From NCBI RefSeq assembly GCF_963259705.1, contig NC_081844.1:102574671-102638670 (forward strand): 64,000 bases of DNA. Reading direction: 5' to 3'. This document shows, in pieces, positions 57,743-64,000 of this stretch; position 1 is the stretch's first letter; every line of letters starts with the position of its first letter. Position numbers and translations under genes: made by a program. Below the pieces are notes generated by a model. It searched no databases. It had not been told where the DNA came from and was given only the letters and a program-made list of their open reading frames with translations. The DNA is from Myotis daubentonii. Taxonomy: Eukaryota; Chordata; Mammalia; Chiroptera; Vespertilionidae.

Positions 57743-60700
57743 GTTTTTGTTTTTGTTTTTTTCCTACCTTAACATAAGCATCTGTTTTTTCTAGATGAGG
57801 GTTTTTAAATTAGGATAAAAATCAATACATTTTTAAAAAGTTATGACATCTCAATATTTGACTTCATTAAATTTAATAAATGAAAATGCATTGCAGGACA
57901 AACAAAAAGCACAAGGCAGCAGGAATTGGTCCAAAGGCTATTTATTTTCATCTTTCACTACAGGAACCTTCCTCTTAGAAAGAAAACATATCACCATTGA
58001 ACACTGAGGTACAAAGGGTGAAAAGAGTTGTGAGTGCTTACATTCTGATCATTTCAGTGTTTGGAAATTCATACAAAGAAAGAGTCTTTACCAAACCCTC
58101 ATTCCTTTTCTGGGGAAAAACCTAAACTCTCTTGCATCCCCTTAATTTTACTGTGGCCCATTGTGATTCCCTGTTACACTTAAAGTCATCAAATCTAACA
58201 AGTTCACTATGGAATCCGAACATACAGAAGAAAAACTGGAGAAACACAATAGAGAAAATAGGTTCGTCTTCACCTGAGTATAACCTCTCATATCATTTCA
58301 ACTCTCAAAGTCACAGGGAATCTTGAAAGTAGAGGTGCCAAGGGGTTCACTTGGAAAAAGAAATGCAATAAATATTGCTCTTAAGAACATCTCTCTATAT
58401 ATGTATGACGTACTTCAGGGTTTGAATCTGAGTATTGAATGAACTCAGGGTCTTTGGGCCAGAAGCTTTAGCAGACGCAAAATCCTTACTTTCGTTGTAT
58501 GTCTCGTGGAATGCCCTGCTTCTTGATAAAATTTCTGAGGTGCCAAAGATTCAGGTGACAAGTGACATTTTTATTACTGACATGCGACTTTTTATTATAT
58601 CATGGAGAATAAAGTTCAATAAGTGACTTCTGATCATACTTTATTGCAGTCTTTAGCAAAGATCGATTCCATTAAGTAGGTGCATTTCAGTTGCTATTAC
58701 TTCAAGTGATGCCATAATGTACTTGAAATGCAGTCTTTAGTTAATAATAGCGAGCTTATTGAGTGTGTTAGAAATGTGCTCAAGCGCTTACTTTTGGGCC
58801 AGGTATCAGTCAAGAAATAGTATTTTAGACCTACATGATTTGGGTGTATTTTTTTTCCCAAAATTCTAATGTATATATCGTTCTTAAAAAATAAACATAT
58901 TTGTAGTATTGGTAGGGTGCACTATCACTTAATGCAATGAAGTAATGGAGTGGAATAGAATATTCAAGTTCATTGAATATCTTGAAAGACAACTTCACTC
59001 AAAGGTCATTTGGTCCATGCTATTTGCAAAAATGAACTCAAGTCTACCTACCTAGGAGGGACTTAAGAGCCATCATTTGAAATGAAATAGGTAGAAGGAT
59101 AAGTCACCAACCAATTCTATTTTTTAATTGTGTATTCTCATTACACAGAGTGGCTAACAATTGTGTGTGGTGAAGAGAGATGTGTATTGCCCAAAGATAG
59201 GAATTTGTTTCCTCTTGACTTTTAGTGTCAAGAAAATGAGATGAGAATATGAGAACAAAGTGGACAAACATACAGAAAAGTTGCAAAAACAGAATAAAAA
59301 AAAAACGTCCGTATCCTGCAGGGGCAATTTTAAAGGTAATTGTGAAATTTTAATAACATAGGGAAGTGCTCGCCCATCTATTGTGAAGTTAATAAGCAGT
59401 CGAAAAATTGGCATGCATATTGTAGAACCAATTAAGCTACTCACATAGAAAGCAGACTAGAAGCATGTGCTCCAAATACTAACAGTGGCTCGCGTACACT
59501 ATAGGATGAGGATGATTTTATGTGTGTTGTTCTATTTTTCTTATTTTTTAAATAACTAGAATATAATTTCTTTATATAGAGAAAACATATTTAAGTAAAT
59601 TTTAGGTATAATGGTGGTTTAAATGTACTTATGCCATTTTTATTCAAATAATTTTTTAAGCACATGGATAATAAAGGAAATACCAGTTGTATGAGTGACC
59701 CCTGATGGAATCTCTAACACTGATGAGGATATTTCATAGTGGAATTTCCTTGTACTTTTGAAATTTCTTGGCTTTTGTAAGTCACAAGGAAATCATCAAA
59801 ATATCATTTGAAGGAGTGGAAACTTGTAATTAAATGTAAATTTCATATGCCAGTTAAACAAAATACAGATTCTATGATTTCATTATGATATACCTATGTT
59901 GCTTTAGCATGATTTCTCTCTATCATCAAAAAATAAAATTCCTACATTTTCAGCATTTAGTATATAGAAATATTTTTGGGCAGCATGAAATTCTTTCAGT
60001 TATATAACCAGAAAACATCTCCAAGATACAATGTTAGGTCTTTAATCGGTACAGTAAAATATATTAGAATTAGTCTTGATTAGCAAAATAGCAATCAAAG
60101 CCTTCCACTCTTCTCACTCATTGGGACAGATGGCCCCTCTTTATGAAGGCAAATATCCCAAAACAACAACCCACTACCTTATCTTTCAAAATATGGCACT
60201 CAGAATCATCTTGGAAAAGAGCTCTTTAAGCCTAATAAGCCATATGCTCAATGAATTGATTTATTCCATTTTGTGGTATAGACAGAAAACTCTTCTTTGG
60301 AATATCTTCATCATATCGAGACTCCCTGCAACTCAATTATACAAATTAGCATGGCTTCCAAATAAGAGGTAAATAGTCATAGGGAATGCAGCATTTGTAT
60401 TGAAAAGGGGGGGGGGGGCAGGGATTAAGTGAACAGTCTCTGATTTGCCAGACATTCTCCCCATGGAGTTCACAGTGTGTTTGAAGATCAGATGAAATGA
60501 CAGCTGCCTTGATATGCACAACACAGGTTTAAACCTATTCCAGAACAGGCCCCTGGAGGAAAGGCAACTCCCCTGTCACTCTTATTTGTTTCAGTCAGAG
60601 GTTGACCATGGGCGCAGAAGGAATTTACAATGTTTCTGGGTCCTCAGGCAAGAGTTCATTTAATATTTTATGCACTTGGACGTACTCTTCAGTGCCTCAT

Positions 60701-60909
60701 ATTTGGTATTATAAAGAACGTCCTATCAAAATAGACAGCTACGTGTGTATGACTAAATGGAGACTGGACCTGTCTACCTTCAGCCACATTCAAATAATCC
60801 CGTATTGGAAACCCAATGTTGGATATGTGTCCTTTTGTCTTAAATATTGTGCCCCCAGAAAAAGTCTTTAAAAGTATAAATTCCATGATAAGAGGAACTA
60901 ACTTAGTCA
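57743..60909. other. AT-rich intronic sequence, apparently unique
   Basis: No SINE, Helitron or obvious LINE over about 3.2 kb. A G12 run lies at 60407-60418. Frames of 60-98 codons are not coding-like. Confidence 0.5.
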
Positions 60910-61010
60910 ATTTGGGGAAGTGGTGTTATGAGATGGGTTCCAAACTCAAATCCATTTGATGCTCTGTGATACTGGGCAAGTTGGTTAAACTCTCTGAGGC
61001 TGAGAGAAAA
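60910..61010 (+). repeat. MIR fragment
   Basis: GATGCTCTGTGATACTGGGC + AAGTTGGTTAAACTCTCTGA + GGCTGAG matches the sense MIR core. Confidence 0.7.
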
Positions 61011-61444
61011 TAAGAGAGTATAATGATGTAAGTAATCAAAACTGCAGTCAATTTTGAAAATAAATTATACTTTGCATGTGTGAATGTATACTTCTATAAG
61101 TGTGGCTGTTTCTTATTATCTAGGGAATCAGTTTTAAAATTAATAGATCAGTTATTAATTCCTTTGCTACTAGAAACACATAACATTTGAGAAAGTATTT
61201 TTTTTTTTTTTGCTTTTCATGGTACAACACAAACAGAAGTTGAATCTCTCTAGAGTACATTGAGTCTTTAACTAAAAGAGAAACTATCAGTATCAGAGGT
61301 GAGACCAAGAACCTGATCTAAATAATCAGTTTCCAAAAGCTACAATATTGATTATCCCATTGTGTGTAATGAGATACAGTTGAATTACTTAGCTTAAAAT
61401 GACTTAGCTCATGGTGTCCCAAGATATTTTAAGAAGTCAAAGTT
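61011..61444. other. Intronic sequence, no feature recognised
   Basis: A T13 run near 61199 is the only notable feature. Confidence 0.5.
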
Positions 61445-61665
61445 AGCCCAGTCGGTGTGGTTCAGTGGTTGAGTGTCAAGCTATAAACCAGAAGGTCATG
61501 GTTTGATTCCCAGTCAGGCACATGTTTGGGTTGCTGGCTCAATCTCCAGTAGGGGGCATTCAGGAGACAGCAGATCAATGATTCTCTCTCATCATTGATG
61601 TTTCTATCTTTCTTTCCTTCTCCCTTCCTCTCTGAAATAAATAAATATACATATATTTTTTAAAT
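61445..61665 (+). mobile_element. VES SINE
   Basis: AGCCCAGTCGGTGTGGTTCA + GTGGTTGAG head, GGTCATGGTTTGATTCCCAG, CTCCAGTAGGGGGCATTCAG, CTCATCATTGATGTTTCTAT and TTCCTCTCTGAAATAAATAA tail. Full length. Confidence 0.94.
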
Positions 61666-62432
61666 GAAAGTTATAAAATAACCAATCTATATCAACTCTC
61701 TCTTTAATTATGCTAAATCTCATACCAAAGTTCACAAAATTTGAGCAAGAATAATCCTCAATTGTAGAATCACTGTAAACCATGAGGAGTTCACATTTAA
61801 AAGCATCTGTATTGACTAGATTATTGCTGATAAAATCATACATATGTGTGGTGAAAGATAAAATACAGAACTGGAAAACCAGAAAAACATTAACTACTTA
61901 AATGTGAATATTTCCTCTAAAATGCTTTCTCAGAAGGCTGACCAAGAAATGTTTTCTGGGTCCTTGATTGGAACATAAATCTCTAGCTTCCAAATTGCGT
62001 GCAGTGGGATTTGAAGGTTAACCTGGAAGCTCTAGGGAAATTTCATTTCCCTCTAACAGGTGACCTGAATCTCTTCAGTTCAGTGAGTTTTGAGAATCCC
62101 CAAAGTTCTTACTCCTGGACCACATTTGTTTTGCAAAAGTCTCACAGAGAACGGAGTGGGTGTAGCTGGGACATGTTTTTAGCAATGCTTCTCAAGGTGC
62201 AATCCCAGACCAGACCAGTCTCTTCAGGTTTGTCATTGATATCACCAGGGGACTTGTTAAATATACAAATTTTCAAGCTCTACCACACAACTCCTGAATA
62301 AGAAATTGAGGGTAGGCTATGGGAGGGGGGGTGATCTGAGTGTCAGTAAGTCTCCAGGTGATTCCCATACTCAAGTTTGAGAGCCACTAGTGTGGTTCCA
62401 ATTTTGTGAGCCAAATGCAACCTTTGCAAATA

Positions 62433-62439
<7 letters not shown>
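61666..62439. other. Intronic sequence, no feature recognised
   Basis: No repeat family or exon is recognised up to the GT microsatellite; 62195-62395 carries CTCAAGGTGCAATCCCAGAC and GTTTGAGAGCCACTAG, resembling a diverged MER5-type hAT element, not certain enough to annotate separately. Confidence 0.4.

Positions 62440-62478
<39 letters not shown>
62440..62478. repeat. (GT)n microsatellite
   Basis: Nineteen GT units, uninterrupted. Confidence 0.95.
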
Positions 62479-62479
<1 letters not shown>

Positions 62480-62624
62480 CTCTTCCTCCAGAAATATTTG
62501 AAAGATTACTGAAAGATGGCCCCACCTAAAGCTTTTCATTGCTACCCTTTCAGTAAGAAAAATGGTTACTGGAGATTATTTTTTACCACCTAGATTTGTG
62601 TGCAAGGTCAGACTTATGGTCATA

Positions 62625-62847
62625 CTAGAGTCCCGGTGCATGAATTTGTGCACAGGTGGGGTCTGGCTGGCCTGCCCCAATCAGGGTAGGGGGGCAATTG
62701 GGGGCGGGTCTGGTGAGGGTAGGGGCTGCATGCCAGCCAGGGGAGGGGCCACGGGCAGTTGGTGAGCCAGCACCACCCCTGGTCAAACTCCCAGTGGAAC
62801 TCCCAGTTGAGGGGACAATTTGCATTTGAGCCTTTTATTATATAGGA
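62625..62847 (-). mobile_element. HeliBat-type Helitron (223 bp)
   Basis: In plus-strand view it opens CTAGAGTCCCGGTGCATGAA + TTTGTGCAC and closes TTGAGCCTTTTATTATATAG + GA, the inverse of TCCTATATAATAAAAGGCTC. It is flanked by A and T as expected. Non-autonomous and comparatively well preserved at both ends. Confidence 0.92.
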
Positions 62848-63667
62848 TTGAGAGTGTCTGTTACCAATCTTGGAAGTAATGAAAGAAAATATGGAATACT
62901 TTTTGACTATGTCCCTGAACCAGAAGTCAGGGAAATACTGTATAGACAAAATAGAAAGCTCGGGCAACTGGTACTTCCCAATGGTTTAAAGAAAACAGTG
63001 GCTGTTACATCTCTACTAAGTGCTGGTAAAGCAAATTGGATCCACCTTTTGGCCCCACCCAGTATTACTCCCTTTGAAATGTTTTATAATGCCTGTCATT
63101 TAGTTAGTCATAGTTTAAGATGCTGCATGTTTAACTTGGGGAGATGAGTGCAGAGTCTGAAAATATCATCAAAAATAAAATAGTGACTTTAATTTATGAC
63201 AGAAAACCTTAAGAATATGAGTATTTGAGACCATGCCAAGTATTCAGCACTTGCAACAGAACTAAGGATTCAATAAATATCTACACTACACTACACTCCC
63301 AATGTGACAATAATGCCTAACCTTGTACACAAATCTAGGTGGTAAAAAGTAATCTGCGGTAATCACATTTCTTACTTGTAAAGGGTATCAGTGAAAAGCA
63401 TTATGTGGGGTCATCTTTCAAACATTTCTGTAACTTAACTAAGGAACACCATTTATGCAAAAGAAATTTTTAAGATTGAATCAACTCTTGCATCACTTTG
63501 GCATCTTGCTTTACAAAAGGATGTATCCTGGCTTTTAAAATATTTACTGGCTGTAGTTTAGTTTTTGCATTTGCATTGTTTGCAATTGTTTTAATTCTAG
63601 AGCCCTACTATTAATGTTTAAAATTTTACTTTTATTATAGTAGCTTAAAAAACAAAAACGGGGGAGA
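62848..63667. other. Intronic or degraded proviral sequence
   Basis: A 99-codon frame (62848-63147) begins directly at the Helitron edge; it contains no motif I recognise. If the following LTR belongs to a provirus, part of this stretch could be decayed proviral sequence, but no gene can be read. Confidence 0.35.
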
Positions 63668-63915
63668 TGTAGAGGGCCACCTGGGAGGCACCTAGGCATT
63701 TTCTTATAATAATTGTCAGCTGAACTCAGAGCATAGGCAGAGCCATGCCCTGGGAACATGCTTCTCCAATAAGGCTGGACATGTTAATCAGGCAGGGGAG
63801 GAACTAGATATGTAAATCTAGGCCTTTAAAATAAACCTGCTGTGTGGCTCAGCCTGCTTTTTGCCGCCTCTCCATCAGAGAGGATGGCGCACACCTGGCC
63901 CCAGCTTAAAATCTA
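63668..63915 (+). repeat. Possible endogenous retrovirus 3' LTR
   Basis: A purine-rich tract AAAAAACAAAAACGGGGGAG (polypurine-tract-like) is directly followed by TGTAGAGGGCCACCTGGGAG, a typical LTR start. Inside are AATAAA (about 63830), TTTGCCGCCTCTCCATCAGA and AGAGGATGGCGCACACCTGG. It ends at an A-rich AAAAT tract, so the CA terminus is not clear. No second LTR or readable viral gene is in the window. A solo or processed remnant of a class II-like element is plausible; other repeat types are possible. Confidence 0.5.
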
Positions 63916-63960
63916 AAAAAAAATAAAATAAAATAAAAATAAAATAAATAAAATAAAATA
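63916..63960. repeat. (AAAAT)n A-rich tract
   Basis: AAAAT/AAAT units directly following the LTR-like sequence; it may be a decayed poly-A tail. Confidence 0.85.
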
Positions 63961-64000
63961 TTCACTGGCTCTGATGATCATTATTAATTTATTTCTATCT

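Overview
This is a 64 kb stretch of vertebrate nuclear DNA, almost certainly from a vesper bat (Vespertilionidae). The basis is the repeat content. There are about a dozen copies of the tRNA-derived VES SINE, whose head reads GCCCTGGCC..TGGCTCAG and whose tail is CT-rich and ends CTGAAATCAATAAA. There are also eight Helitrons of the HeliBat type, starting TC-TATATAATAAAAGG and ending in a GTGCA..TGCAC hairpin plus CTCTAG. Two fresh-looking hAT miniature elements carry 8-bp target duplications. Helitrons and recently active hAT elements together are a known peculiarity of vesper bats among mammals.

Only one protein-coding exon can be supported, at 32961-33236 on the + strand. It is a 276-bp, phase 1/phase 1 exon of teneurin-2 (TENM2), from the N-terminal cytoplasmic domain. 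The rest of the window is therefore most simply read as the two very long introns flanking this exon (1-32960 and 33237-64000). Other open reading frames fall in microsatellites, SINEs, Helitron minisatellites or random intronic sequence and are not annotated as genes. One weak exception is a broken, coding-looking antisense stretch (13505-11790) that may be an old retrocopy of an unidentified gene.

Layout. 1-9.3 kb: intron with VES SINEs, an old antisense L1, a MER2 fragment and two mariner-type MITEs. 9.35-11.4 kb: a Helitron cluster, including two end-to-end copies, one carrying a ~47-bp minisatellite and the other a ~80-bp tandem repeat. 11.8-13.5 kb: the possible retrocopy, split by an antisense L1. 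14.7-29.1 kb: SINEs, four more Helitrons and ancient LINE/MIR fragments. 29-33 kb: L2 and MIR fragments leading to the exon. 33.2-40.2 kb: a notably repeat-poor block just after the exon (one hAT MITE and short simple repeats). 40-57 kb: VES, MIR, L2 and L1 fragments, with a nested L1-in-L1 structure at 54.1-55.2 kb. 57.5-64 kb: the second hAT MITE with an unusual core hairpin, a VES SINE, a Helitron and a probable endogenous-retrovirus LTR near the right edge.

The exon feeds a single-pass synaptic adhesion protein. Everything else seen is transposon history and candidate intronic regulatory DNA, so no multi-gene pathway is visible in this window. Repeat family names rest on remembered consensus sequences, not on a database search.
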